From NCBI GenBank assembly GCA_018714165.1, contig DVNU01000044.1:1-53888 (forward strand): a stretch of DNA of 53,888 nt, in the 5' to 3' direction. Below the pieces are notes generated by a model. It saw only the letters and a list, made by a program, of their open reading frames with translations, was not told where the DNA came from and did not search any database. Source of the DNA: Candidatus Coproplasma excrementipullorum. GTDB lineage: Bacteria > Bacillota > Clostridia > Christensenellales > Borkfalkiaceae. The position numbers and the translations under genes were made by a program. This document shows, piece by piece, positions 1 to 8,420 of the stretch. Position 1 is the first letter of the stretch; each line of letters begins with the position of its first letter.

Positions 1-9
1 TTTTGACAA

Positions 10-1203
10 ATGAAAGTTGAACTTTTAGCCCCTGCGGGCAACCGCGCAAAACTCAATACGGCGCTGTACTTCGGCGCAGATGCGGCATATGTGGGGGGCA
101 AGGCCTTTTCGCTTCGCTCCTTTGCCGACAATTTCGACGGCGAACAGCTGAAGGCCGCCATTTCTTACGCCCATTGCCTCGGCAAAAAAATTTACGTCAC
201 CGTAAATATCTTTGCAAAAAACGGCGATATGGCTGCCTTGGAGGAGTACTTTGCCTTCCTTCAGAGCGCGGGCGCTGACGCCGCGATAATCTCCGATCCA
301 GGCGTGTTCTATGCCTGCCGCAAGGCCGCGCCCAATCTTTGCGTGCACATCTCCACGCAGGCCAACGTCACAAATAAGTACGCCGTCAGGTTCTGGAAGG
401 AGCAAGGCGCGGGCAGGGTCATTCTCGCCCGCGAGCTCTCCATTGCAGAAATTAAGGAAATCCACGACTTCGTGCCCGATATCGAGCTGGAGGCCTTTGT
501 CCACGGCGCAATGTGCATCTCCTATTCGGGCAGGTGTCTGCTTTCAAATTATCTCGCCGGCAGGGAATCAAACCGCGGCGAGTGCGTTCAGGCCTGCCGC
601 TGGAACTGGCAGGTGCGCAAGAACGAAAGCGGCGAAGACAGCGGCTGGATGAGCGTTGAGGAGGATGAAAGAGGCACATATATCTTCAATTCAAAGGACT
701 TGAATATGTCCGCCCACCTCAAGGAACTCGCGGACGCGGGCGTGTGCTCCTTCAAAATCGAGGGGCGGATGAAGAGCGAATATTACCTCGCCACCGTCAT
801 CAACGCCTACAGACGGTGTATAGACGGCGGCTTTAACGGCATTGTCGAGCGCGAGCTTCTAACGGCCGCCCACCGCGACTATACAACGGCATATATGCTG
901 GGTTCAAATGATAAAACGGTCAACTATACCGACAGCCAGACCAAGGGCGATTGCGACTATATCGCAAACGTTCTTTCGGGCGAAGAGGGCAAGGCCGTTG
1001 TAGAGATGCGCGGCAGATTCAAAGTCGGCGATACGCTCGAAGTGCTGTCCCCTTCTGATAACTTCTGCAAAAGCTTTGTGGTGGAGCAAGCCTTTCTCCC
1101 TGACGGCACTCCCGTCGACGACTGCAAGCGCGTGCAGGAACACTACACGATAAACTGCCCCTATGTGTTGCATGAGGGCGACATATTGCGCAGAAGGAAA
1201 TAA
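10..1203 (+). CDS. U32 family peptidase-like protein (TrhP/YegQ type)
   Basis: This 397-residue protein matches the collagenase-like peptidase U32 family. The N-terminal half is a TIM-barrel-like segment opening with KVELLAPAGN. Near residue 165 lies the family signature FVHGAMC followed by SYSGRCLLSNY, and a second Cys group (GECVQACRW) follows about 25 residues later, as in members with an iron-sulfur site. Characterised relatives (TrhP/YegQ, YrrN/YrrO) act in tRNA wobble-uridine hydroxylation, and RlhA in 23S rRNA hydroxylation, so an RNA-modification role is more likely than proteolysis. The length fits the TrhP group. Only nine bases precede the ATG, so the ribosome site and any upstream partner are outside the view. 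The family call is firm; the exact substrate is inferred. Confidence 0.85.
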   Translation: MKVELLAPAGNRAKLNTALYFGADAAYVGGKAFSLRSFADNFDGEQLKAAISYAHCLGKKIYVTVNIFAKNGDMAALEEYFAFLQSAGADAAIISDPGVFYACRKAAPNLCVHISTQANVTNKYAVRFWKEQGAGRVILARELSIAEIKEIHDFVPDIELEAFVHGAMCISYSGRCLLSNYLAGRESNRGECVQACRWNWQVRKNESGEDSGWMSVEEDERGTYIFNSKDLNMSAHLKELADAGVCSFKIEGRMKSEYYLATVINAYRRCIDGGFNGIVERELLTAAHRDYTTAYMLGSNDKTVNYTDSQTKGDCDYIANVLSGEEGKAVVEMRGRFKVGDTLEVLSPSDNFCKSFVVEQAFLPDGTPVDDCKRVQEHYTINCPYVLHEGDILRRRK

Positions 1204-1209
1204 CTGCGC

Positions 1210-1278
1210 AATGAATTCTCGCAATCTGCGACTGTTCCATTGTGGCGAAAAGTAATTTAAAATAATACTCACCACAAT
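1210..1278. repeat. Palindrome-array element, minimal copy (core plus one cassette)
   Basis: This is the shortest copy of the main intergenic repeat family. A left linker ATGAATT and a hairpin cassette (gcaatctgcgactg) lead into the central imperfect inverted repeat that runs from cattgtgg (1238) to ccacaat (1278) around an A/T-rich centre. It fills nearly the whole gap between the U32 gene and aroA. Confidence 0.8.
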
Positions 1279-1295
1279 ACGGTATTAAAATCACT

Positions 1296-2516
1296 ATGAA
1301 CTACACAGTACAAAACATTTACGGCGCAATTAAAAATCCCAAACAGTCGGTGTGCGTGCCGGGGTCAAAGTCTATCACGGCGCGCGCACTGCTTTTAGCC
1401 GCCCTTGCAGACGGCCGGTCCACGCTCTACGGCGCCCAGACAGAAGGCGACTGTGCCGAATTCATCGGCGGTCTTCGTTCGCTCGGCATAGGGGTGGAGG
1501 TGGACGGCACCACGGTCAACGTTGAAGGCTGCGGCGGCGCTCTGCCCTTAAATCAGGCGGAAGTCTACGTCGGTTCGGCGGGCACCGCGGCACGCTTTTT
1601 AACGGCCCTAGCCGCATTCTCGGACGGGCAATATACATTCAACTCGTCTGAGCAGATGAAGCGCCGCCCCATAGCTCCCTTGATCAATTCGCTCAAGGAT
1701 ATTGGCGCCTCTTTCACCTTTTTGGGGCAGGGAAACTGTTTCCCCTTCATAGTCAAAGGCGCAAAAAATCCCGCAACAAGGGCGGTCGTGAACATAGACA
1801 AGAGCAGTCAGTTTCTCTCTGCACTGCTGATTTGCGCCGTGTGCGCAAAGCGGCCGTTTGAAATTGAGGTCGAGGGCACGCACGGTATGGACTACGTCAA
1901 TATGACCTGCGACATGATGTGGTCGTTCGGAGTAAACATCAAAAGAGTGGGCAATAAGTACACCGTGTTTGGCGGCTACGAGCCCAAGCGCTACGACATC
2001 GAGCCCGACATCTCGGCGGCTTGTTACTTCTACGCCGCAAATAAAATTCTGGGCACGGACATCTCCGTGCGTGGCGTAATGCCCCACACGATGCAGGGCG
2101 ACTACAAGCTCATACAGCTTTTAAAGAATTTTGACGGCGGCGAGGTGGATATGTCTGCCTTCTCCGACCAGGCTCTGACGCTGGCCGCAATCGCGCCATA
2201 CCTCAAAAATCCCACAACCATAACGGGCATAGCTCACATCCGCGGGCAGGAGTGCGACAGAATAAAGGCGATAGTTACAAACCTGACCGCCCTGGGCGTG
2301 CGCGTAGAGGAGAGAGAGGACGGCGTAAAGATATATCCTTCACAGCCCGTCGGGTGCGAGATAGAAACATTCGGCGATCACCGCGTGGCAATGGCCTTTG
2401 CCATAACGGGGTTAAGGTGTAACGGCGTTGTAATCAAAAACGCCGAAGTCTGCCAAAAAACCTTTGCAGGTTACTTTGAAGTGTTGGATAAGCTGATAAA
2501 TCAGCTGACGGAATAA
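1296..2516 (+). CDS. aroA: 3-phosphoshikimate 1-carboxyvinyltransferase (EPSP synthase)
   Basis: The 406-residue product is EPSP synthase, the sixth shikimate-pathway enzyme. It joins shikimate-3-phosphate and phosphoenolpyruvate on the way to chorismate. Substrate-binding signatures are visible in order: PGSKSITARALLLAAL near residue 22 (Lys-Ser pair for S3P), VGSAGTAARFLTAL near 90 (the PEP loop; NAGTA is more usual, so this is the variant Ser-Ala form), SSEQMKRRPI, SSQFLSALL, and GDHRVAMAFAITG near 357. Length is slightly below the roughly 427 residues of typical enzymes but all motifs are present. The gene follows a repeat element and has no clear Shine-Dalgarno sequence before the ATG. 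Confidence 0.96.
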   Translation: MNYTVQNIYGAIKNPKQSVCVPGSKSITARALLLAALADGRSTLYGAQTEGDCAEFIGGLRSLGIGVEVDGTTVNVEGCGGALPLNQAEVYVGSAGTAARFLTALAAFSDGQYTFNSSEQMKRRPIAPLINSLKDIGASFTFLGQGNCFPFIVKGAKNPATRAVVNIDKSSQFLSALLICAVCAKRPFEIEVEGTHGMDYVNMTCDMMWSFGVNIKRVGNKYTVFGGYEPKRYDIEPDISAACYFYAANKILGTDISVRGVMPHTMQGDYKLIQLLKNFDGGEVDMSAFSDQALTLAAIAPYLKNPTTITGIAHIRGQECDRIKAIVTNLTALGVRVEEREDGVKIYPSQPVGCEIETFGDHRVAMAFAITGLRCNGVVIKNAEVCQKTFAGYFEVLDKLINQLTE

Positions 2517-2542
2517 GATTGCATACACGCAGGCGCGCTTTG

Positions 2543-2798
2543 CAATGAATTTTCGTCGCCATTTGCGACTCAATGAATTGGCTTCGCCATGAATTGAACG
2601 CCTTTGGCGTTCATAAATTCTCGCAATCTGCGATTGCTCCATTGTGGTAAAAATATTTTAAAAAAACTTCTCACTATAATGCATGCATAGTGTGCAATTC
2701 GTGCCGCCTTAGATAAATTTAATCGAAGTGGGGGGTTGAGGCGGCAATTCATGAAAGCGCTAAGCGCTTTCAATTCATGCACCGCAGGTGCAATTCAT
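2543..2798. repeat. Palindrome-array element, full copy ending 7 bp before dinB
   Basis: Left side: ATGAATT linkers separate the hairpins ggcttcgcc, gaacgcctttggcgttc and gcaatctgcgattgc. The centre is the inverted-repeat core at about 2640-2681. On the right is a module bounded by gccgcc and ggcggc (about 2702-2745), then AATTCAT linkers separating gaaagcgctaagcgctttc and gcaccgcaggtgc. Linkers are inverted on the two sides of the core, so the element is a nested palindrome. The last linker ends at 2798 and the dinB ATG is at 2806, leaving no Shine-Dalgarno outside the repeat. Confidence 0.85.
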
Positions 2799-2805
2799 CT
2801 GTATC

Positions 2806-4110
2806 ATGTCCCGCATTGTCATTCATAGCGACTTAAACAATTTTTATGCCTCTGTGGAGCGCCGTCTGAACCCCGATCTCAACGGCGTGCCTTTGGCTGT
2901 GTGCGGAAGCGCGGAGGAGAGGCACGGCATTGTGCTGGCCAAGAGCGAGGAGGCCAAAAAGAAGGGCGTAAAGACGGGCGATACCATATGGCAGGCAAAG
3001 CGCAAGTGTCCCGGCATAACCATAGTTCCGCCCCACTTCGACCAGTATATGAAATTTTCGCGCAAGGTCAGGGCCATATATGCGCGCTATACCGACCTCA
3101 TTGAGGGATACGGCATAGACGAATGCTGGCTGGATATCACCAAATCGCTGGCCGTATTTCCCAAATATGACGGCATAAGGGAGGAGGACGGGTATCTCAC
3201 CGACGAGTATCTCCGCTTCCTCGGCGACACCATCCGCTTTGCCGTAAAGGGCGAGCTCGGCCTCACCGTCTCGGTGGGGGTGTCCTTCAATAAAATTTTT
3301 GCAAAGCTCGGCTCCGATCTGAAGAAGCCCGACGGCACCTCGGTCATCTCCGTGCGCAACTACAAAAACGTAATCTACGGCCTGCCCGTCGAAGACCTCT
3401 TAATGGTGGGCGGCGCCACCTCCAAAAAACTGCGTTCGATGGGCTATACTACCATAGGAACGCTGGCCGCCGCCAATGATGACAGGGTAATAAAGGCGCT
3501 GGGCAAGTTCGGGGCCACCCTTTTAACCTATGCCCGCGGCCTCGACGACAGCCCCGTCAAACATATGGACGAGGAGCGCGAGCTCAAGTCCATAGGCAAT
3601 TCCCAGACATATGCCTACGACCTGACATACTTCGAGCAGATAGAGCGCAATATATATGTGCTGTCGGAGAGTGTGGCCGCGCGCCTGCGCGAATCGGACA
3701 GGGGGCTTGCCGACACCGTGCACCTTTGGGTGCGCTACAGCGATATGTCGTCCTTCACCGTCCAGAAAAAGGTGCGACACACCGCTCTCTGCGGCGAGAT
3801 AGCCAAGACGGCCTTCGAGCTGTTCAAGGTCAGCGTAAAACAGCCCTTTGCCGTGCGCTCGCTCGGGGTGACGGTTTCGGGCTTTGACGGCGGCAATTCA
3901 CAGCTGACTCTGGACGAGACCGGCGGTTCCTACGCCAAGCGCGAAAAGGTCGAACGCACAATAGACGACATAAGAAAAAAGCACGGCTATGCCTCCATTC
4001 AGCGCGGCATCCTCATCGACGACCCCGACGGTATGCACAACGACGTAAAGAATACCCACCTCATCAAGCCCGCCCGCTTCGACGACAACGGCGAGGGCGA
4101 AGAGGAGTGA
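2806..4110 (+). CDS. dinB: DNA polymerase IV (Y-family translesion polymerase)
   Basis: The 434-residue protein begins MSRIVIHSDLNNFYASVER, the Y-family palm motif with the first catalytic Asp. The second catalytic motif is GYGIDECWLDIT near residue 103 (usually SIDEAFLD), and SVGVSFNKIFAKLGSDLKKP follows near 157. A helix-hairpin-helix region and the little-finger domain make up the rest. Pol IV performs error-prone bypass of damaged templates and can bind the sliding clamp. I chose ATG 2806 over the upstream in-frame GTG at 2788 because the latter lies inside a repeat hairpin. No ribosome site is visible at either. The gene stands alone between two intergenic regions. Confidence 0.93.
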   Translation: MSRIVIHSDLNNFYASVERRLNPDLNGVPLAVCGSAEERHGIVLAKSEEAKKKGVKTGDTIWQAKRKCPGITIVPPHFDQYMKFSRKVRAIYARYTDLIEGYGIDECWLDITKSLAVFPKYDGIREEDGYLTDEYLRFLGDTIRFAVKGELGLTVSVGVSFNKIFAKLGSDLKKPDGTSVISVRNYKNVIYGLPVEDLLMVGGATSKKLRSMGYTTIGTLAAANDDRVIKALGKFGATLLTYARGLDDSPVKHMDEERELKSIGNSQTYAYDLTYFEQIERNIYVLSESVAARLRESDRGLADTVHLWVRYSDMSSFTVQKKVRHTALCGEIAKTAFELFKVSVKQPFAVRSLGVTVSGFDGGNSQLTLDETGGSYAKREKVERTIDDIRKKHGYASIQRGILIDDPDGMHNDVKNTHLIKPARFDDNGEGEEE

Positions 4111-4232
4111 TGCGCAGCACTATATAATAGTTGTAATAGTGCGGACAAACAGTGGAGAGGTGAGTTCAAAATATATAAGTTCTGGTTATAATTTATATAA
4201 AAAGTTGTGAAAAACGAGCTTTGCTCTATCGT

Positions 4233-4261
4233 TTGACTTATTAAAGCATTTATTTTATAAT
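4233..4261 (+). promoter_or_regulatory. Promoter of glnN
   Basis: TTGACT (4233-4238) and TATAAT (4256-4261) are separated by 17 bp, so initiation is expected near 4268. Its hexamers and the last seven spacer bases are identical to the promoter before the glutamate synthase operon at 10384. Confidence 0.75.
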
Positions 4262-4267
4262 TCCAAT

Positions 4268-4380
4268 ATAAACAAAAACAGCTCCGCGCTCTTTTGCGCG
4301 GTTCAAAAATTTTCCCTATAAAAATTAAGTGACTGTGAGAGAGCCACTTGAAAAATAAATATTAAGAGGAGTTTTAAGAG
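4268..4380 (+). promoter_or_regulatory. glnN leader with two hairpins
   Basis: The 110-base leader contains two small hairpins, ccgcgc/gcgcgg with a six-base loop (about 4285-4303) and aagtg/cactt (about 4328-4350, one internal mismatch). AGGAG lies about 8 bases before the ATG. Paired hairpins recall ANTAR-type nitrogen antitermination targets in clostridia, but the conserved loop bases are not evident, so I make no assignment. Confidence 0.35.
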
Positions 4381-6462
4381 ATGAACGTACCCCAGATGTT
4401 CGGTGAAAACGTATTCAACGACGCCGTTCAGAAAGAGACCCTGCCCAAGGAAGTTTACAAAGCTTTAAGGGCTACAATCGAATCGTGCAAACAGCTCGAC
4501 GTATCCATAGCCGGTACGGTTGCCGCCGCAATGAAGGACTGGGCGGTGTCCAAGGGTGCCACGCACTACACCCACTGGTTCCAGCCCCTCACGGGTCTGA
4601 CGGCCGAAAAGCACGACAGTTTCATCGAACCCGAAGGCGACAAAGTCATCATGCGTCTGACGGGCAAGAGCCTGATCGTCGGTGAGCCCGACGCGTCGTC
4701 CTTCCCCTCCGGCGGCTCAAGGGCCACCTTTATGGCGCGCGGCTACACCGCATGGGATCCCACTTCCCCCGCATTCGTAAAGGAGGGCACCCTCTACATC
4801 CCCACGGTATTCGTATCCTATACGGGCGAAACGCTCGATAAAAAATCTCCCCTTCTCCGTTCGATGACGGCCATCGACAAGCAGGCCAAGCGCATACTTT
4901 CGCTGTTTGGAATAAACTGCAAAAAGGTGTCCACGACCGTCGGCCCCGAACAGGAATACTTCCTCATCACCGAGGAGATGTACGAAAAGAGAAAGGACCT
5001 GCAGCTGTGCGGCAGAACGCTCATCGGCGCTCCCGTCAGCCGCGGCCAGGAGCTTGAAGACCACTACTTCGGTGTACTCAAACCCAAGATTGCAGAGTTT
5101 ATGGCCGACCTTGACAAGGAGCTGTGGTCCTACGGCATCCCTTCCAAGGCAAAGCACAACGAAGTTGCTCCCGCCCAGCACGAAATGGCTCCGGTGTTCT
5201 CCACTACCAATACGGCCGTGGATATGAACATGCTGACCATGGAGATTATGCGCAAGGTGGCTAAAAAGCATGGCCTTGTATGCCTGCTTCACGAAAAGCC
5301 CTTCGAGGGCATAAACGGTTCGGGCAAGCACAACAACTGGTCTATGTCAACCGATGCAGGCTTCAACCTGCTCGACCCCGGCAGCTCGCCCGAACACAAC
5401 ACCCTGTTCAAGCTCGTTCTGGCCGCAGTTGTCAAGGCCGTGGACGACTACCAGGGCATCTTAAGGGCCTCCGTCGCCTCTGCGGGCAACGACCATCGCC
5501 TGGGCGCCAACGAGGCACCCCCCGCAATCATCTCGATTTATCTCGGCGACCAGCTCGGCGCGCTCGTCGATTCGATAGTAAAGGGCGAGGACTATGTGCC
5601 CATAAAGGCGCTCGAAGGTTCGATAGGTGTTCCCGAATCGCCCATCTTCCCCAAGGACGCCACCGACAGAAACAGAACGTCGCCCTTCGCCTTCACGGGC
5701 AACAAGTTCGAGTTCCGCATGCTCGGCTCGCAGGCCAACGTCTCCGACCCCAACATCGTGCTCAACACCATAGTTGCCGACGCCTTCGAACAGTTCGCAG
5801 ACGAACTTGAGGGCGCAAAAGATCTGGAGGCCGCCGCAAACGCCATAACCGAGCGCGAGCTCAAGGCGCACTACCGCATAATCTTCAACCTCGACGGCTA
5901 CGGCCCCGAATGGGAGCCCGAGGCAATGAAGCGCGGACTTTTAAACAACAAGACGACGGCCGATGCCGTTCCCGTCTGCTTCGAGGACAAGAACATTCAG
6001 GTTTTTGTAAAACAGGGCGTATACACCAAGGCCGAGGCTGTGGCCCGCGCCAATATCCAGCTTGAAAATTACACCAAGATTATAAATATCGAGGCGCTTA
6101 CCCTCCTTGAGATGGCCAAACAGGACATAATCCCCGCCGTTTCTGACTACGTAGCCGACCTCTGTGCAAACGTGGCCGCAAAGCAGGCAGTCAACGATTC
6201 CATTCCCTGCAACACCGAAAGAGATCTCATAATGAAGCTGTCGGAGGGCAACGATAAGCTGTCAGCGCTTATCGTTCAGCTTGAGGATATTTTGGAATCG
6301 ATCGTAATAGACGAGGCCATTCCGGCTTCACAGGCCATGGCTCACGAAGTTATTCCCGTTATGGAGGAGATGAGGAAGGTCATCGACGGTATGGAGAAGA
6401 TAACCTCATCCGAATACTGGCCCTATCCCACATACTTCGATTTGCTTTACAGCGTGAAATAA
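4381..6462 (+). CDS. glnN: Type III glutamine synthetase
   Basis: The 693-residue product has the length and signatures of GSIII, the large form found in Bacteroidetes, cyanobacteria and clostridia. It makes glutamine from glutamate, ammonia and ATP. Visible family blocks are FPSGGSRATFMARGYTAWD (near 103), VGPEQEYFLI (near 188), NEVAPAQHEMAP (near 260), HEKPFEGINGSGKHNNW (near 304), AGNDHRLGANEAPPAI (near 368) and DRNRTSPFAFTGNKFEFRM (near 428); these hold the metal-binding Glu and His and the nucleotide-binding Asn/Gly/His residues. A good sigma-A promoter lies upstream. It is the only intact gene of the classical ammonium uptake/GS-GOGAT set in the window, since amt-glnK and two GOGAT genes are damaged. 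Confidence 0.97.
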   Translation: MNVPQMFGENVFNDAVQKETLPKEVYKALRATIESCKQLDVSIAGTVAAAMKDWAVSKGATHYTHWFQPLTGLTAEKHDSFIEPEGDKVIMRLTGKSLIVGEPDASSFPSGGSRATFMARGYTAWDPTSPAFVKEGTLYIPTVFVSYTGETLDKKSPLLRSMTAIDKQAKRILSLFGINCKKVSTTVGPEQEYFLITEEMYEKRKDLQLCGRTLIGAPVSRGQELEDHYFGVLKPKIAEFMADLDKELWSYGIPSKAKHNEVAPAQHEMAPVFSTTNTAVDMNMLTMEIMRKVAKKHGLVCLLHEKPFEGINGSGKHNNWSMSTDAGFNLLDPGSSPEHNTLFKLVLAAVVKAVDDYQGILRASVASAGNDHRLGANEAPPAIISIYLGDQLGALVDSIVKGEDYVPIKALEGSIGVPESPIFPKDATDRNRTSPFAFTGNKFEFRMLGSQANVSDPNIVLNTIVADAFEQFADELEGAKDLEAAANAITERELKAHYRIIFNLDGYGPEWEPEAMKRGLLNNKTTADAVPVCFEDKNIQVFVKQGVYTKAEAVARANIQLENYTKIINIEALTLLEMAKQDIIPAVSDYVADLCANVAAKQAVNDSIPCNTERDLIMKLSEGNDKLSALIVQLEDILESIVIDEAIPASQAMAHEVIPVMEEMRKVIDGMEKITSSEYWPYPTYFDLLYSVK

Positions 6463-6474
6463 ATTAACGCAAAT

Positions 6475-6600
6475 CTCGCCTTGAGGCGGCTGCTTTCCTT
6501 GCTGCCGCCGGGAGGGCTGCTCGAAAGCGTGGCTTCCCTTTGCGACGTCATCTGTAATAATTTGCGGTTTCGCTTGCAAACGTCAAAACTGATAAGCTAA
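6475..6600. repeat. Fragment of second mosaic repeat family
   Basis: Positions 6483-6510 match 38879-38906 in inverted orientation with 2 differences in 28 bases (a ggcggc/gccgcc-bounded hairpin). Positions about 6572-6592 share the string gcggtttcgcttgcaaacgt with 13002-13021. This occupies most of the gap between glnN and the amt leader. I see no protein gene here. Confidence 0.6.
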
Positions 6601-6642
6601 CGAGTATCTTGCCACAGATCATATTTGAATTTCGTTTTTTCA

Positions 6643-6764
6643 TTACTCCTTATTCGGCACGGCGCCGTTAAAGCCGCACCGCTGCGGGTGAAACCCCCGC
6701 AGCCGTATCGCCCCGAAGACATTGAAGGGTAACAGGAGTGAATCATCAAAAAGGCCTTTTTGAT
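6643..6764 (+). promoter_or_regulatory. Structured 5' leader upstream of the amt remnant, unassigned
   Basis: A closing stem pairs actcct (6645-6650) with aggagt (6734-6739), and an inner pairing joins ttcgg (6653-6657) with ccgaa (6713-6717). Inside lie the palindrome acggcgccgt and a strong eight-pair hairpin, gctgcggg/cccgcagc (6681-6703). A 20-bp perfect palindrome, atcaaaaagg/cctttttgat (6745-6764), followed by A/T-rich sequence, could act as terminator or sequester the ribosome site GGAGG at 6781. This is riboswitch-like organisation, but it matches no class I can name. Confidence 0.45.
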
Positions 6765-6793
6765 TAAAAATTTAATAATTGGAGGCTCTTTTT

Positions 6794-7222
6794 ATGGATT
6801 TTACCATATGGTTTCTCATAGGCGCGGCTTTTGTCTTCTTTATGCAGGCGGGCTTCGCTATGGTAGAAACAGGTTTTACCCGCGCGAAGAATGCCGGCAA
6901 TATTATTATGAAGAACCTTATCGATTTTTGTATCGGTACAGTCGTATTTATGTTGCTTGGCTTTTTCCTGCTCGTCGGACTCGAGGCTGTAGGTCATTTC
7001 TGCGGCGTGCCTAACCTCGGCATGTTTGCTGACTTCGATGCTTTTATCACAAACGAAAACGGTTTAGCGTCAAACTTTGTATTCAACCTTGTATTCTGCG
7101 CCACTGCGGCGACCATCGTTTCGGGCGCAATGGCAGAGCGCACGCGTTTCGCCGCATACTGCGTATATTCTGCGCTCATTTCCCTCGAAACGGGAAAAGA
7201 TGCTCTCGACAACGCAAAATAA
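6794..7222 (+). pseudogene. Ammonium transporter N-terminus joined to a P-II-like C-terminus (internal deletion)
   Basis: The first about 130 residues are a clear Amt N-terminus: MDFTIWFLIGAAFVFFMQAG, ETGFTRAKNAGN, and ATIVSGAMAERTRFAAYC in helix 3-4. Amt proteins continue for another 270 or more residues with the conserved pore His residues; here the frame switches after SALIS to LETGKDALDNAK and stops at 142 residues. That tail resembles the end of GlnB/GlnK-type P-II proteins (the usual RTGETG...AL ending), which in clostridia lie beside or fused to Amt. The simplest reading is an in-frame deletion removing most of amt and glnK. GGAGG (6781) sets the ATG at 6794, and a normal terminator follows. 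It cannot form a transporter. An assembly collapse is possible. Confidence 0.75.
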
Positions 7223-7260
7223 TTTTCAGCTCATCCTGCTCTCTCATAGATACTTTGGAA

Positions 7261-7287
7261 GGGGCGCGCCCGTTGTGGGCGCGCCCC
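7261..7287 (+). terminator. Terminator after the amt/P-II remnant
   Basis: A perfect 11-bp stem (ggggcgcgccc/gggcgcgcccc) with loop gttgt is followed by TTT. It would have ended the intact amt-glnK transcript. The rest of 7288-7489 shows further inverted repeats (ggatac...gtatcc) but no gene. Confidence 0.7.
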
Positions 7288-7489
7288 TTTCAATTGGATA
7301 CGTTCCAAAAAGGGACGTGCCATTCTTTGGCGGGCGCCCCTTTCCAGGTATCCAACGTTGCCTCAGGCAACTCGCAGTTTGCCGCAAGGCAATCATCGCG
7401 CAGCATAGCCGCTCATAACTTCAAACGATGTGTCTTGTGACCGACTGGCGCTATATTGTAACCTCGATTGCATATTAACCTAAAAATCA

Positions 7490-7518
7490 TTGCATTTGTC
7501 CGTCCGGCCTGCTATAAT
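7490..7518 (+). promoter_or_regulatory. Promoter of the ATP-grasp gene, probably giving a leaderless transcript
   Basis: TTGCAT (7490-7495), a 17-bp spacer and extended -10 TGCTATAAT (to 7518). The ATG at 7527 starts 9 bases after the -10 element, so the transcript would begin at or within 1-2 bases of the start codon. Confidence 0.7.
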
Positions 7519-7526
7519 TTTCCTGT

Positions 7527-8420
7527 ATGAAAAAGTGTCTCATTCTCGTCAATGCCTATTCGCGCTTAAAGAGCGCGCTCAACCAGTCTGATCGGTTAAA
7601 GGAGGAGTTCGCCCGCCTCGGCGTGATTGCCGACGTGCGCCCCAATGATTTCTTTGTCTGCTCGGTGGAGGAGGGGGGCGGGCTTGCGTGCGCTGCAAAG
7701 GGTTACGATTTCTGCGTGTACCTCGACAAGGACAAGTACGCGGCGCGTATGCTCGAAAAGTGCGGACTCCGTCTGTTCAACCATGCGCAGGCAATTGAGA
7801 CGTGCGACGACAAGATGCTCACATCCATCGCCCTTTCGGGGCGGTCAATCCCCATGCCGCGCACCCTCCCCGGCCTGCTGTGCTACAGCCCCGAAGAGCC
7901 CGTCAAAGAGAGCGTGCTTGACGACGTTGAGCGCGTCCTGGGCTATCCCGTGGTGATAAAGTCAAGCTACGGTTCGCTCGGTTCGGGAGTGTTCAGGGCC
8001 GACAACCGCGAAGAACTTGAGGATATTGCCGAAAAGCTCAAGTGCACGCCCCATCTCTTTCAGCGGTATGTGGCGGAGAGCGCGGGGAGGGACGCGCGCG
8101 TCATAGTCATAGGCGGAAATGTGGTCGCGGCAATGCAGAGGCGCTCGGCCACGGACTTCCGCTCCAATTTGGAGCTGGGCGGCGAGGGTTCGCCCCTTGA
8201 GCCGGACGAAAGGTTAAAGGCCGTCTGCGTCGGCGCGGCGGCGGCTCTCGGCCTCGACTACTGCGGTGTGGACGTGCTCTTCGGCGAAAGCGGTTATCTC
8301 GTGTGCGAAGTAAATTCCAACGCCTTCTTCGGAGGCATGGAGAGGGTGACGGCAATAAATGTTGCGCGCGAGTATGCAAAGTATATGTTCAGCGAAGTAT
8401 ATGGTGGGGGCAATGAATAA
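7527..8420 (+). CDS. RimK-like ATP-grasp ligase
   Basis: The 297-residue protein has an ATP-grasp fold of the RimK/LysX kind, which joins a carboxylate to an amine using ATP. Visible parts are a pre-ATP-grasp domain (1-90), CDDKMLTSIALSGRSIPMPRT (near 92-112), the ATP-binding lysine segment YPVVIKSSYGSLGSGVF (near 137-153), the central RDARVIVIGGNVVAAMQR, and the metal-binding end GVDVLFGES...VCEVNSNAFFGG with the conserved Glu and Asn residues. The substrate is unknown; relatives modify peptides, ribosomal protein S6 or amino-acid carrier proteins. It overlaps the ClC gene by 8 bases (ATGAATAA), so the two are translationally coupled. No Shine-Dalgarno precedes the ATG, consistent with a leaderless mRNA. 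Confidence 0.85.
   Translation: MKKCLILVNAYSRLKSALNQSDRLKEEFARLGVIADVRPNDFFVCSVEEGGGLACAAKGYDFCVYLDKDKYAARMLEKCGLRLFNHAQAIETCDDKMLTSIALSGRSIPMPRTLPGLLCYSPEEPVKESVLDDVERVLGYPVVIKSSYGSLGSGVFRADNREELEDIAEKLKCTPHLFQRYVAESAGRDARVIVIGGNVVAAMQRRSATDFRSNLELGGEGSPLEPDERLKAVCVGAAAALGLDYCGVDVLFGESGYLVCEVNSNAFFGGMERVTAINVAREYAKYMFSEVYGGGNE

Noticed and set aside
2543-2798. CRISPR array (short repeats with unique spacers)
   Set aside because: The constant unit is only 7 bp, the variable units are themselves palindromes of uneven length, linkers reverse orientation about a core, and no cas genes are present.
4268-4380. ANTAR two-hairpin antitermination target before glnN
   Set aside because: Two hairpins exist but the hexaloops do not show the conserved A and G positions, and no terminator overlaps the second hairpin.
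6643-6764. glnA/downstream-peptide glutamine riboswitch or cobalamin riboswitch before amt
   Set aside because: The conserved ggaagtagg-type block of the glutamine class and the B12-box are not present.
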